From Planctomycetia bacterium (lineage in GTDB: Bacteria; Planctomycetota; Phycisphaerae; UBA1845; UTPLA1), in the NCBI GenBank assembly GCA_015075745.1, contig JABTTW010000001.1, positions 682,001 through 746,000 on the forward strand: DNA of 64,000 nt. The letters are read 5' to 3'. Positions 26,048 to 35,034 of the stretch are shown here, one piece after another. Within the stretch, counting starts at the first letter, position 1, and every line of letters starts with the position of its first letter. Under the pieces are notes generated by a model. It was not told where the DNA came from, ran no database searches, and worked only from the letters and a program-made list of their open reading frames with translations. Position numbers and translations under genes: made by a program.

Positions 26048-27271
26048 CTACGCCGACGCAGCACGATCCGGCAGCGGATCGACCTCCGTCGGAGAACCCG
26101 CAATCGACATGGCCGTCTTGATGTCCTTCAGCCCGTTCCCTGTCACCACTGCCAGCACGTCCGCCGTCTTCGCAATCACACCGTCCATCACCGCGCGCCG
26201 CACCCCCGCAATCCCCGCAGCCGCAGCCGGCTCCGCAAAGACGCCCGCCAGCCGACCCGCCGACTTCATCGCTTCGGTGATCTCCTCATCGCTCACGCGG
26301 ACCATCGCCCCGTTCGTCAGCTTCGTGAACTTGATCGCCTTGCGCCAATTCCGCGGCACCGGCACGTCGATGCTGTCCGCCAGCGTCTGCCCCGAAAAGT
26401 CCTTCGGCAATTCCCCCGTCTCAAACGCCCGCGCCACCGGGTCCATCCCCGCCGCCTGAACGCCCAGCACGCGCGGCAGCTTGCCGATGATCCCCAGCTC
26501 CTTCATCTGCAAGAGCCCCTTGGCCACCCCCGCGATCGTGCAACCGTCGCCGACACTGATCACCACCCAGTCCGGCTCGTGCCCCGCCGTCTGCTCGGCA
26601 ATCTCCAATCCGCACGTCTTCTTGCCCTCGACCAGGTACGGGTTGATCGCGCAGTTCCGGTTGTACCACCCGTTCTTGTCGCACTCCGCCGTGCAAAGAT
26701 CGTACGCCTGCGCATAAGTCCCCCGCACCCGCCGCACGTCCGCCCCATAGATTAAAAGCTGCGCAACCTTCGGCTCCGGTGCCCGCTGCGGAACGAAAAT
26801 CGTCGCCGGCATCCCCGCCATCGCCGCATACCCCGCCAGGCTGCTCGCCGCGTTACCCGTCGATGCACAGGCAATCCGCGTCGCCTTCGCCTGCCGCGCA
26901 TGAAGCACCCCCACCGACGACGCCCGATCCTTGAAGCTCGACGTCGGATTCTTCCCGTCATCCTTAATACGTAGCGCCCGGCACCCCGCCCATTCCGCAA
27001 GCCGAGGCGTGTACATGATCGGCGTCCACCCCACCGGCCACGCAAACGCCTCCTCATCCGGCTCAATCGGAAGCAGTTCGTGATACCGCCAGTGATTCAG
27101 CGGGCGATTCTCCAGCGACGCCCGCGTCATGCTCATCGCCACCCGCGGCATGTCATACTCAATATCAAGTATCGCAAAGGCGTCATTGCACGCCGGACAC
27201 GTCCCCGCCGACTTGGGCGCAGACGCGCACTTGCCGCACACCACGCACGAAAGTTGTTTCACGAATCGCAT
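26048..27271 (-). CDS. thrC: threonine synthase
   Basis: PLP enzyme of about 407 residues converting O-phosphohomoserine to threonine. ATG 27271 gives MRFVKQLSCVVCGK; an upstream extension to 27472 is open but compositionally odd. A zinc-ribbon-like N-terminus (CVVCGK... CPAC) precedes the catalytic domain, as in archaeal/plant-type ThrC. The Schiff-base lysine is in KDDGKNPTSSFKDRASSVGV, the phosphate loop is STGNAASSLAGYAAMAG, and VISVGDGCTIAGVAKGL follows. It has its own promoter region upstream of the tRNA-His promoter side. Confident for the fold; threonine synthase is favoured over other beta-family enzymes by the zinc ribbon and SSFKDR. Confidence 0.88.
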   Translation of the reverse strand: MRFVKQLSCVVCGKCASAPKSAGTCPACNDAFAILDIEYDMPRVAMSMTRASLENRPLNHWRYHELLPIEPDEEAFAWPVGWTPIMYTPRLAEWAGCRALRIKDDGKNPTSSFKDRASSVGVLHARQAKATRIACASTGNAASSLAGYAAMAGMPATIFVPQRAPEPKVAQLLIYGADVRRVRGTYAQAYDLCTAECDKNGWYNRNCAINPYLVEGKKTCGLEIAEQTAGHEPDWVVISVGDGCTIAGVAKGLLQMKELGIIGKLPRVLGVQAAGMDPVARAFETGELPKDFSGQTLADSIDVPVPRNWRKAIKFTKLTNGAMVRVSDEEITEAMKSAGRLAGVFAEPAAAAGIAGVRRAVMDGVIAKTADVLAVVTGNGLKDIKTAMSIAGSPTEVDPLPDRAASA

Positions 27272-27513
27272 GCCCGACAAGCTACCGGTCCGGCCCGCGC
27301 CACGCAACGCCCCCACCCGCCGGCCGCCCTCGCCCCATCCCATAATCTCCCATGCGCCGATAAGTTCCCTCCCCCGCCCACCGTCCGTCGCATCGTCGCA
27401 TTTCCCCGCGCATCGCCCCTCTCTTGCGGCATATAGTCCTATCGAGGGATCGTCCAGCGCAATAGGCCGCAAGTGCCCCGTCGCGCGGACGCTGCATTTT
27501 GGGGGGAGAGATC

Positions 27514-28083
27514 ATGAGGGGGAATTCGAAAAGCGCCCTGCGCCACGCCGGGGCAGCGGCCGTCTGTGCCATCATCCTGACATCCACCGCCGCCGCGCAG
27601 CAAAACTGCCCGACGCAAAGCGATCAGGCCGTCATCGTCCCCGCCGGTCGCCCCGTCGCCTTCCGTCTCTTGGTAAGCGACCTCGGCGCTGGCGACGTCA
27701 GCATCTTTCAATTCCCCGCAGGCGGCATCCTCCAGCAAACCGGCCCATCGCCGCTCGATTTCGTCTTCGTCCCGCAGCTCGACTTCCGCGGAACGACGGT
27801 CTTCACCTACCGCCTCACCCCGCCCGCAGGCTGTCCGCGCAGCGTCGTGCTCGGCCGCGTCACTCTCGCCAGTGGAAACGCCGGCAGCCTCGCCGAAGAA
27901 AACGAAACCACAGCGTCCGGTGTCGTCGATCCGCCCGCTCAGCCCGGCCTCTTCGACCTCATCGCCGCCGGACTCATCTCAAGTGCATGTGGTGTCGGAA
28001 TTGTCCCGATGGGAATGGTCGCGGGCATGGCCATGCTGCTCGGCAAGCGCCGCGTTAACGCGAAGAACCGCCCCGCCAGATAG
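27514..28083 (+). CDS. small secreted protein with C-terminal membrane helix
   Basis: About 189 residues from ATG 27514, directly after GGGGGGAGAG. The signal peptide (HAGAAAVCAIILTSTAAAQQ) is followed by a beta-rich domain of about 100 residues (DQAVIVPAGRPVAFRLLVSD... FVPQLDFRGTTVFTYRLTPPAG) resembling Ig-like/cadherin-type folds. A Pro/Gly linker leads to a C-terminal hydrophobic segment (GIVPMGMVAGMAMLLGKRR) like a sorting signal. It is convergent with fliS with only three bases between stops. Function unknown. Confidence 0.55.
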   Translation: MRGNSKSALRHAGAAAVCAIILTSTAAAQQNCPTQSDQAVIVPAGRPVAFRLLVSDLGAGDVSIFQFPAGGILQQTGPSPLDFVFVPQLDFRGTTVFTYRLTPPAGCPRSVVLGRVTLASGNAGSLAEENETTASGVVDPPAQPGLFDLIAAGLISSACGVGIVPMGMVAGMAMLLGKRRVNAKNRPAR

Positions 28084-28086
28084 GAA

Positions 28087-28557
28087 TCAGCACTCTACCG
28101 ATATGGACTGATGCTTGGGTGAATCACCGCGCGACGGGCCCTGCGTCGTGGTGCTGCCCGGCGCCCGCGCGCTGGCGTTCGCCGTTTGAACCTTCTCCAA
28201 AAGCAGCCGCCAAGTCTCGCGCTGATGTTCGAGGATCTGAAGCGCCTCATCAATGTACGACGGCTCGTGACGGACGTTCGCCTCAACCAGCCGCCAATAC
28301 ACGAAGTTGTACAGACCGGCGAGCTGCTCGCACAGCTCCGGCTGAATCTCCGGACGAAGCCCGTTCTTCATCTCCGTCACGATCCGCTGAACGCGCAGCA
28401 GCTTCTCGCACGCCGTCTCCAGGTCCTTGCCCAGCATCGCCTCACGCGCCTGGCGCGCGAAGCGAATCGCCCCGTCATACAGCATCATCTGAAGCTGCTC
28501 GGGCGTCGCGGTCATCACCGCGTTCTGCAAATAGGCGTCGGATGCTTTCTGAGTCAT
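28087..28557 (-). CDS. fliS: flagellar export chaperone FliS
   Basis: 156-residue cytosolic chaperone that binds the C-terminus of flagellin before export. The family pattern is clear: YLQNAVMTATPEQLQMMLYDGAIRFARQAREAM, then a four-helix-bundle layout (IVTEMKNGL, LAGLYNFVYWRLVEAN, YIDEALQILEHQRETWRLLLEKV). The C-terminal 35 residues are low-complexity and extra to the usual length of about 130. It follows fliD on the same strand with 106 bases between, as in many flagellar loci. Confidence 0.93.
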   Translation of the reverse strand: MTQKASDAYLQNAVMTATPEQLQMMLYDGAIRFARQAREAMLGKDLETACEKLLRVQRIVTEMKNGLRPEIQPELCEQLAGLYNFVYWRLVEANVRHEPSYIDEALQILEHQRETWRLLLEKVQTANASARAPGSTTTQGPSRGDSPKHQSISVEC

Positions 28558-28663
28558 ATGGGTGCGCTGTCGTTGCCTCTCCCGCTTCTTGATCGGCGCA
28601 TGACAAGACCGATATGAGCTTTACCCGGGCGAGAACGCTCAACCACCCGGCGGCGTCCGAAAA

Positions 28664-31600
28664 CTAGCGCGATGTAGAAAGTGTGCTCAGGCCCAGTAGC
28701 GCCGTCTGCTGCGTCTGAAGTCGCGCAATAATCGACTCCGTCGCCGCGAACTGCGCCAGCAGCCGCTCCCGACGCCGCACGAGCAGCGTTTCAAGCTGAG
28801 TGATCCGGTTCGTCAGCAAGTCCTGGGAGCTCTGGATCGCGTCCTCCTGCAGCGCGATCACCCCGGTGTCCGCCTCAGTCAGAGATTTGATCTCATCCTG
28901 CAGGACCGTGCCGAATCCCGTCTTCTCCGTGGTGAAGAACTCCTGCACCGCCTGCGGGTCCGTCGCGATCGCATCGCGCAACTTCTGCTCGTCCAGCCGA
29001 AGCGAAGCCCCGGACTGCAGCGACACACCCAATCGGCTCAATTGCCGCAGGTCGCCCGATTCATTGACCCGCGAAATGATGCTCAGCAGCCGGTCCCGAA
29101 CCCGCCGCGTCGTCGAGTCGCCGTTGAGAATCCCCCGCGTCTCCGTCTCCGCATTGAAGCTGCTGAGCTGGTCGATCGATGAAATCACCGCATTGAACGC
29201 CGTGACAAAGCTGGAGATGTCCTCCACGATCGCATTGACATTCCGCGACACAGTCACCGTCACCGGCTGCGTCGTCGTCGAAATCAGATCGAGCCGTACC
29301 CCGTCGAGCACCCCCGAAATACTGTTCGTGCTGCTGCTCAGGATCACCGGGTTCGCCGCGTTCGGATCGCCGAAGATCACCGTCGCGTCCCGTGCCGAGG
29401 AAAGCTGCTCAAACGACAACCCCGTGGCCCCCGTGTCCACTGCAAGCTGTCCCGCCGTCCCCGACTGGTTCGACGTCAGGCTCAGTCGAAACGGCTTCGA
29501 CCCCGAGCCGTTGTTCAGAAGCGCCGACAAGACCGGCGCACCGGACGCCTTGATTTTCTCGATGACTTTGTTGAGCGAGTCCGACGCCGAGATCACCACC
29601 TTGCGCTCAAACGACCCGTCGATGAACGGCTCGCCCGAGGCCGCCGTCTTCAGAATGTTCAGCGATTTCGCCGTCGTGCTGCCCTCTTCGGTGATCTTAA
29701 GCTGCGCCCCGCCGCCGGCCGTGTCCTCAATCAACAGCCCGTCGCCGTTGTCGTTAATCCGCGCCGTCACACCGATGCCGCGCGAGTTGATCTCGTCGAT
29801 CACGTCCTGAAGCGTGACCTCGTTCCCCTGCGTCAGATCGATCACGCCCGATTGACCCGAGCTGTCGGTTATCCTGAAAAGACCCCGCACAATCCCCCGT
29901 CCGCCGTTCAGGTCGCTCAGCCGCGTCGCGCCCGACAGGTACTGCCGTTGCAGATTGCCCGACCCGCGCTGCGAAACCGCCGCGTCCACTTCAATCTTCA
30001 AATCCGCCGCCGCGCTCCCCGTCACATCGCGCACCACGAAGTTCCCGGTCCCGCCGCTGGTATCCTTAAGCACAATCCCCAGGCCGGAATCCGAGACCGA
30101 CGCCGTCACCCCCACCCCCGCGTTGTTGATCGCGCTGATCACATCCGCGAGCGATGTCGCCCCCGCAAGGTCGATCGTCGCCACCGCGCCGTTGCGATCA
30201 GTGATCTCCACCTCTCCCAGCGTCACCCCGCTGCCGCCGTTCAACGATCGAAGAAGAACCGAATTAAGCCCGGCCAGTAGTCGCCGCGACCCGATCTCGC
30301 CCCCGGCCGAAGCGCCGGTCAGTCCCAGATCGTCCAGCGCTCCCGAATCATTCAGCACCGCCAGCTCGAACGTGCCCGCGCCCGCCGTCGTATCCCGCAG
30401 CGTCAATCCCAGTCCGTCCGCCGATATCTCCGCGACCAGCTTGCCTTCATTGCCCGCCGCGAGGTTGATCACCCGCCGAACGTCGCCGAGCGTCTCAACG
30501 AAGAAGATGTCACCGCCGCTAAGGGTGCCGCTCGACGCCGTGCCCGTCAGTCCCAGCGCCCCGGCCGTGATGCCACCATCCACCTCATCAACCTTGAAGG
30601 CCTTGTCGCCCGTGGCCGCGTCATTCAAAATCAGCTTCGCGCCGCTGATCGTCACCGTCACGCCCGGCACCGTCGACTCGATCGCCGTCTTCACGTCCCC
30701 CACCGTCTGGGCCGCCGACAAGTCGACTTCCGTCTCCAGGCCGGCCCGATTGGTGATCTTGATCTTCCCGGCCGGCACGCCGCCGCCGCGATTGAGCAAC
30801 GCCAGGTTCGTATCGCTCTTGAGCAGTGGCGACAGACTCAGGTTCAGCGTCGTCCCGTCGGCCAGCGTCGCCGAAAAGTCGTTCTGAGATTTCTTGGTGC
30901 GTACGCCGTTCCCATCGTTAAGCAGCGTCAACCGCGTCGAGTCCGACAGGCTCACCAGGTCCTGTCCCGTGATGATCCCGCTCGAGCTCGACCCCAACAG
31001 GCCCAGGTGCTGCGCCGTCCGGCCGCCGCCGATCTCCGTCACGCTCAGCGATCCGGTCGACAGCCCCGTCAAATCGGTCAGAACCAGATGGTCCCCCTCG
31101 ACCCGCGCCGAAACCGAAATGCCCGCCGCGGAGTTAATCGCGTCAATCACGTCCTGAACCGTGCCCGCCGTCGTCAGATCGACGTCCGCTCCGGCCCCGG
31201 ACCGATCAGTAATACGAAACTTGCCGCGCTGCACGCCGTCCTGCGCCCGCAGCGTGTCGAGCCGCGTCGATGCGTTCACCGTGCCCTGGCTCGACTCAAA
31301 CGTCAGCGTCCCCGCGCCCACCGGCGATGCATCCGCCGTGGCGAAGCCGCTGGAAATCAACTGGTGCGTCGTCGCCAGGCTCTTCACGCTGAACGAAAAC
31401 TGCCCTACCGCCGAGCCCGCCGTCGCCGACGCGACGATCGCGCTCTCGTTACTGCTCGTCGCCGTCGATCGCCGGAAAAACTCCGCGTTCGCCAGCCGCG
31501 TGCCGAGGTTCTGAATCGAAAGCAGTTGCGACGTGACCTGAAGGTAGGCGGCCCGACGGTTGGACAGATCGGTGAGCCGCGTCTGAAGCTGCGTAATCGG

Positions 31601-31687
31601 CCGGCGCTGAATCGAAATCAACGAATCGACAAGTTCCTGAATCGGAAGGCCCGAGATCAGCCCGTTCGCTGCGGAGATGGATGACAT
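28664..31687 (-). CDS. fliD: giant flagellar hook-associated protein 2 (filament cap) with repeated hook-IN modules
   Basis: 1007-residue cap protein, about twice the common FliD length (about 450-500). The N-terminal FliD domain is GLISGLPIQELVDSLISIQRRPITQLQTRL; the C-terminal helical domain (about 740-1007) contains FVTAFNAVISSIDQLS and a terminal coiled coil. Between them are five related modules of about 95-100 residues, each of the form (F/I)xITDRSGxxxxVDLxxAxTVxDVIxAINxxGxxVTAxxxxxGLxLxDTxxG. These match the flagellin hook-IN repeat. They would form extra variable domains on the outside of the cap. The start ATG 31687 has AAGGA upstream. Confidence 0.93.
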   Translation of the reverse strand: MSSISAANGLISGLPIQELVDSLISIQRRPITQLQTRLTDLSNRRAAYLQVTSQLLSIQNLGTRLANAEFFRRSTATSSNESAIVASATAGSAVGQFSFSVKSLATTHQLISSGFATADASPVGAGTLTFESSQGTVNASTRLDTLRAQDGVQRGKFRITDRSGAGADVDLTTAGTVQDVIDAINSAAGISVSARVEGDHLVLTDLTGLSTGSLSVTEIGGGRTAQHLGLLGSSSSGIITGQDLVSLSDSTRLTLLNDGNGVRTKKSQNDFSATLADGTTLNLSLSPLLKSDTNLALLNRGGGVPAGKIKITNRAGLETEVDLSAAQTVGDVKTAIESTVPGVTVTISGAKLILNDAATGDKAFKVDEVDGGITAGALGLTGTASSGTLSGGDIFFVETLGDVRRVINLAAGNEGKLVAEISADGLGLTLRDTTAGAGTFELAVLNDSGALDDLGLTGASAGGEIGSRRLLAGLNSVLLRSLNGGSGVTLGEVEITDRNGAVATIDLAGATSLADVISAINNAGVGVTASVSDSGLGIVLKDTSGGTGNFVVRDVTGSAAADLKIEVDAAVSQRGSGNLQRQYLSGATRLSDLNGGRGIVRGLFRITDSSGQSGVIDLTQGNEVTLQDVIDEINSRGIGVTARINDNGDGLLIEDTAGGGAQLKITEEGSTTAKSLNILKTAASGEPFIDGSFERKVVISASDSLNKVIEKIKASGAPVLSALLNNGSGSKPFRLSLTSNQSGTAGQLAVDTGATGLSFEQLSSARDATVIFGDPNAANPVILSSSTNSISGVLDGVRLDLISTTTQPVTVTVSRNVNAIVEDISSFVTAFNAVISSIDQLSSFNAETETRGILNGDSTTRRVRDRLLSIISRVNESGDLRQLSRLGVSLQSGASLRLDEQKLRDAIATDPQAVQEFFTTEKTGFGTVLQDEIKSLTEADTGVIALQEDAIQSSQDLLTNRITQLETLLVRRRERLLAQFAATESIIARLQTQQTALLGLSTLSTSR

Positions 31688-31812
31688 AATGGATGGTCCT
31701 TCGCGATGGTTGCCCCGCCGCGGCCGACGGCGTGTCCGTCAGCGCCGTGGTCCGAGCCGCGACCGTGAGGCGGCCGCGCGTCTCGAACGGAAGTCTTGTT
31801 CCTAAGCTGCCT

Positions 31813-32001
31813 CTAGACGCCCTCGGAAAACCGGCGATCGGACGGAGTGCTGTCCGATCGGTCAGTCTCGAAGCGAGGCTTGTCCGGTGTCACTGCGGTG
31901 TCCAGCGACAATGCCCGGAATCGCTTTCGGCCGTCGACGTAGCAGGTGAGGATACAACCCCGCTTGAGGCATCGCTGACGATCCACTGTGCGCGACGGCA
32001 T
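31813..32001 (-). CDS. 62-residue basic protein of unknown function between flagellin and fliD
   Basis: ATG 32001 is preceded at good spacing by GAGGAG (GAGGAGTTCTTTC-ATG), which makes a real small gene plausible. The product begins MPSRTVDRQRCLKRGCILTC, is basic with three Cys in the first 25 residues, and ends in a polar tail (DRSDSTPSDRRFSEGV). No known flagellar family (CsrA, FlaG, FliW) is recognised. It lies in the 515-bp gap between fliD and flagellin on the same strand, downstream of a strong hairpin. Confidence 0.4.
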   Translation of the reverse strand: MPSRTVDRQRCLKRGCILTCYVDGRKRFRALSLDTAVTPDKPRFETDRSDSTPSDRRFSEGV

Positions 32002-32080
32002 GAAAGAACTCCTCAATCGGCGAGTTGCACTGCGCGATCTTCCGGCCGCGCCCCGCGCGAGCCGGCTACCCTATTCATCG

Positions 32081-32128
32081 GTAGAAACCGGGACGGAGTC
32101 GTAAGACCCCGTCGTCCGGTTTCTATCA
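32081..32128 (-). terminator. strong hairpin downstream of flagellin
   Basis: GGTAGAAACCGG plus GACGG pair with CCGTC and CCGGTTTCTATC around a short loop, giving a stem of about 16 pairs with one small bulge. It lies about 75 bases after the flagellin stop. No T-run follows on the minus strand, so it may be an mRNA-stabilising or processing hairpin, or a factor-assisted terminator, rather than a simple intrinsic terminator. Confidence 0.5.
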
Positions 32129-32202
32129 TCCGCTCCGGCTCGCGAAGCGGGCTTCAATGATTGGAGCCCTCAGGATCGGGACTTACCCCGATCGCCCTGC
32201 AA

Positions 32203-33681
32203 TTATCGCAGGAGCGAGAGCACGTTTTGCGGGAGCTGGTTGGCCAGCCCCAGGATTTGCGTCGTGGACTGCACCAGAATCTGGGCTCGCGTCAGTCGAG
32301 ACACTTCGCTCGCATAGTCCGTGTCGCGGATCGTCGATTCCGACGCCTGGACGTTTTCCAGGGCGATGCGCTGACTGTTGAGGTTGGTCTCGATCTGGTT
32401 CGCCTGGAATCCGCCGAGTCGTCCGCTCAGGATCGCGACTTGCGTGATCGCAGAAGAGACGATCGCCGCCGCCGTCGGGTGGTTTGCCGAGTCCGTGATG
32501 GCGGCCGTGCCTCCCGTTCCGATCGAGTTCAGGAACCCATCGACCGTGCTTCCCAGGTTGGAAGTGGTGATCGAGGGAATTCCGATGCTGATCAGACCGT
32601 CGCTGTTCACCTGCGGGCCGATCTGGAAATTCGCGCCGCCGCCGGTGATACCGAACGAGCTGCTCGAAAGCGTCGTTCCGAACGAGGTCGCCAGATCGAC
32701 GACCAGGTCCAGTCCGCTCGACCGGATGCGCGCCACAAGTCCGTTGACCGAGGCCGCCTGACCGTTGACCAGAACGCCCGCATTGCGGCCGCGGTCTTCC
32801 GTATCGCCCTGATCGCCCGGAGCCACGGTAAACGTTCCGCTGATGGCTCGGACCGAGACGAACTCGTCGTTGCCGTAACTCGTGCTGTTAAACTGAAGAC
32901 CGGTCGCGCTGCCCGTGCCGGTTGTGGAGATTGAAGCAGAGACACCGGTAAGCGTCTTGAAGCTGCTGATCGTGTTCGCGATCGAGCTGACCGTCGTGCC
33001 GCCGGTAAACGTGAAGATTTCCGTCCCCAGTCGGCCGCGGACCTCAAGCGTCACGTTGTTGCCGCTGGAAAGGGTGCTGGAATAACCCGACGACGAAAGG
33101 CCGTTCGCACCGCCGGCGGTAATGCCCAGCACAGCCGTCTGAGCCGACTGCGTCACCTGGATCGTGACCGGCAGCACCTGACCCGACGGAATCCTCGCTC
33201 CGAAGATCTGAAGTCGGGAGAGCTGCGAGGAGTTCTGGCTGCTCACCGTATAGCCGAGTTCGCCGTTCAGGAGCTTCTTCGTGTTGAACTGCGTCGAGTT
33301 CGCCACGCGGTTGATGCTCTCGAGCAACGAGTCGATCTGAAGCTGGTTCGCCTGGATCTCGTCTTCCGACAACGCGCCGGAGTTCGTCGAGGCGTTGACC
33401 AGACCCTTGACTTCCAGCAACAGCTTGGACACTTCGCCCAAAGCCGCGTCTGCCGTCGAGATGACGTTCACGGCGCGGGTCGAGTTGTCGATCGCCGCCG
33501 TGATGCCCCGGATCTCGCTTCGCAGTGATTCCGACGCAATCAAGCCCGCCGGATCGTCAGCGCCGCGATTGATACGCAGGCCGGAGCTTAGCCGCTCCAG
33601 GCGCGTATTCAGATCGTTCTGATTCTCGATCAGTTTGGTGATTGCCTGAAGTGCCGAGACGTTCGTATTGATGCGACTCAT
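32203..33681 (-). CDS. fliC: flagellin
   Basis: 492-residue filament subunit. ATG 33681 follows GGGAGGAAC. The N-terminal D0/D1 is typical: SRINTNVSALQAITKLIENQNDLNTRLERLSSGLRINRGADDPAGLIASESLRSEIRG. The C-terminal D0/D1 is GGFQANQIETNLNSQRIALENVQASESTIRDTDYASEVSRLTRAQILVQ and ends in NVLSLLR. The central variable part contains hook-IN-like and beta-rich segments. A sigma-28-like promoter lies about 140 bases upstream. fliD and fliS follow on the same strand. Confidence 0.97.
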   Translation of the reverse strand: MSRINTNVSALQAITKLIENQNDLNTRLERLSSGLRINRGADDPAGLIASESLRSEIRGITAAIDNSTRAVNVISTADAALGEVSKLLLEVKGLVNASTNSGALSEDEIQANQLQIDSLLESINRVANSTQFNTKKLLNGELGYTVSSQNSSQLSRLQIFGARIPSGQVLPVTIQVTQSAQTAVLGITAGGANGLSSSGYSSTLSSGNNVTLEVRGRLGTEIFTFTGGTTVSSIANTISSFKTLTGVSASISTTGTGSATGLQFNSTSYGNDEFVSVRAISGTFTVAPGDQGDTEDRGRNAGVLVNGQAASVNGLVARIRSSGLDLVVDLATSFGTTLSSSSFGITGGGANFQIGPQVNSDGLISIGIPSITTSNLGSTVDGFLNSIGTGGTAAITDSANHPTAAAIVSSAITQVAILSGRLGGFQANQIETNLNSQRIALENVQASESTIRDTDYASEVSRLTRAQILVQSTTQILGLANQLPQNVLSLLR

Positions 33682-33818
33682 GGGTTCCTCCCTGAACACC
33701 CGCCGTCGTATTCATTGCGACGCGGGGGGACGGCACGCAACCGTGCATGCCGGAAAAGACCTAGTGCTGTTCGCGCCAATCATCCGTGAGCGTCGAACCA
33801 GCAGATCAACCGACCGTG

Positions 33819-33847
33819 CTATCGGGCCACCGCGCACCCGACTTTCA
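33819..33847 (-). promoter_or_regulatory. sigma-28-like promoter for flagellin
   Basis: On the minus strand TGAAAGTC (33847 downwards) is followed, about 13 bases later, by CCCGATAG (33826-33819). This is close to the TAAA / GCCGATAA consensus of flagellar sigma-28, with one extra base of spacing. It would give a leader of about 130 nt. Confidence 0.5.
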
Positions 33848-34029
33848 TTAGTGGCCCCAAATTATTTTTCAGGCCTCACCCGCCGCCCCCGCACCAGCGC
33901 CGATCCCGGCAGATTCTGCGCATGACGCGACACATCCCTCGCCGATTCTCTCGCCGGCACAGCCCTTTATCAGACGATGGGCCCACGCCCTCATCGGTTT
34001 GGGTGAATCAGCGGATATCAAATGTTTTC

Positions 34030-34860
34030 TTAGACTTCGTCGCCGCGCGAAATGGATAGCGACGGCGGGTTCGATGGCGCACCCCGCGTCGGCCGGGCCG
34101 ACTGCGACTTGGCCAGCAGATTGCCGCGCGTCAGGGCCCCGGCAATCTCAATGAATTCATCGTGATGCTGAGCCGTCCCCGCCGCGGCGCGGTTCTCGTC
34201 GGCAATGCTCATCGCCGACTGATCCGAACCCGACTCCCTGCGCACAAACGACGAAAGCTGCGACCGCTGCACGCTCACCTGGCTGGCGGCATGCCGAACG
34301 ATCTCGATCGCCGTTTCAATGGATGTCAGAAGAATGGAAGACTGCCCCCCGGTCTGCAATGCGGAAAGCGTCCGATTCGGCGCCGGCCCCAGATCATCGG
34401 ACTGCATCGGGCTGATCGGCAGGCTGCTCTTGGGTCCCCGCAGAATCGCCGGCGAACCCGACGGCTCACCGCGCGCCAGCAGGGGGCGGCCATCTACCTC
34501 AACCGCCAGCGCCATGCGATCGACCGCGCGGACCAACCCGTCCGCCGTCGACTGTATCTCCGCGATCTGTCGCGGCGAACGCCGGCCCGCCGCAATCTGC
34601 ACCGCCCGATCGACAAAATCCATCAGCGTTGCGTGCATCCCCGCCAGGGCGACGTCCAGCTTCCTTGCAGTTTCTTCCCACTCCGCTTGCCCCAAACTCG
34701 ATGGCGCCTGCGATGGGGCGGCCGATTTCGCCGGTGCATCCTCTACAGGCTCACTGCGCGAAATGCGCAGCCCCGATGGGTTCGCGGCCTTCGGCGCACG
34801 CCGAAGCGCAGTCGGTCTGGCAGCCAGCAGCGATGTGATTTCGTTTGTCTTCTTCGTCAC
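34030..34860 (-). CDS. flagellin-like protein of unknown role
   Basis: About 277 residues from GTG 34860 (GGGGGG upstream); the frame stays open to 34971. An N-terminal disordered, Pro/Ala-rich stretch precedes helices with flagellin D1 character. RQIAEIQSTADGLVRAVDRMALAVEVDGRPLLARGEPSG resembles the flagellin segment before the beta-hairpin. SILLTSIETAIEIVRHAASQVSVQRSQLSSFV resembles the flagellin C-terminal helix (xSxRAxLGA). It lacks the conserved terminal D0 sequences, so it is not a filament flagellin; a hook-filament junction or secreted accessory role is possible. It is next to flagellin, same strand, 170 bases from that gene's promoter. Confidence 0.5.
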   Translation of the reverse strand: MTKKTNEITSLLAARPTALRRAPKAANPSGLRISRSEPVEDAPAKSAAPSQAPSSLGQAEWEETARKLDVALAGMHATLMDFVDRAVQIAAGRRSPRQIAEIQSTADGLVRAVDRMALAVEVDGRPLLARGEPSGSPAILRGPKSSLPISPMQSDDLGPAPNRTLSALQTGGQSSILLTSIETAIEIVRHAASQVSVQRSQLSSFVRRESGSDQSAMSIADENRAAAGTAQHHDEFIEIAGALTRGNLLAKSQSARPTRGAPSNPPSLSISRGDEV

Positions 34861-35034
34861 GAAGAGGCCCCCCGAAGAAGTCGAGACTTTCTTCCTGCGA
34901 GTTCGTGAATCGCGCGATTGCCCATCCGTGAGCCGGCGCGATCGACGCCAGAATCGACCCGCTGCCCGCACGAAATTAGGTAATAGAATCGACTTCCGCC
35001 CACGCGGCTGATACGCCGGGCGTTATTGGAGCCG

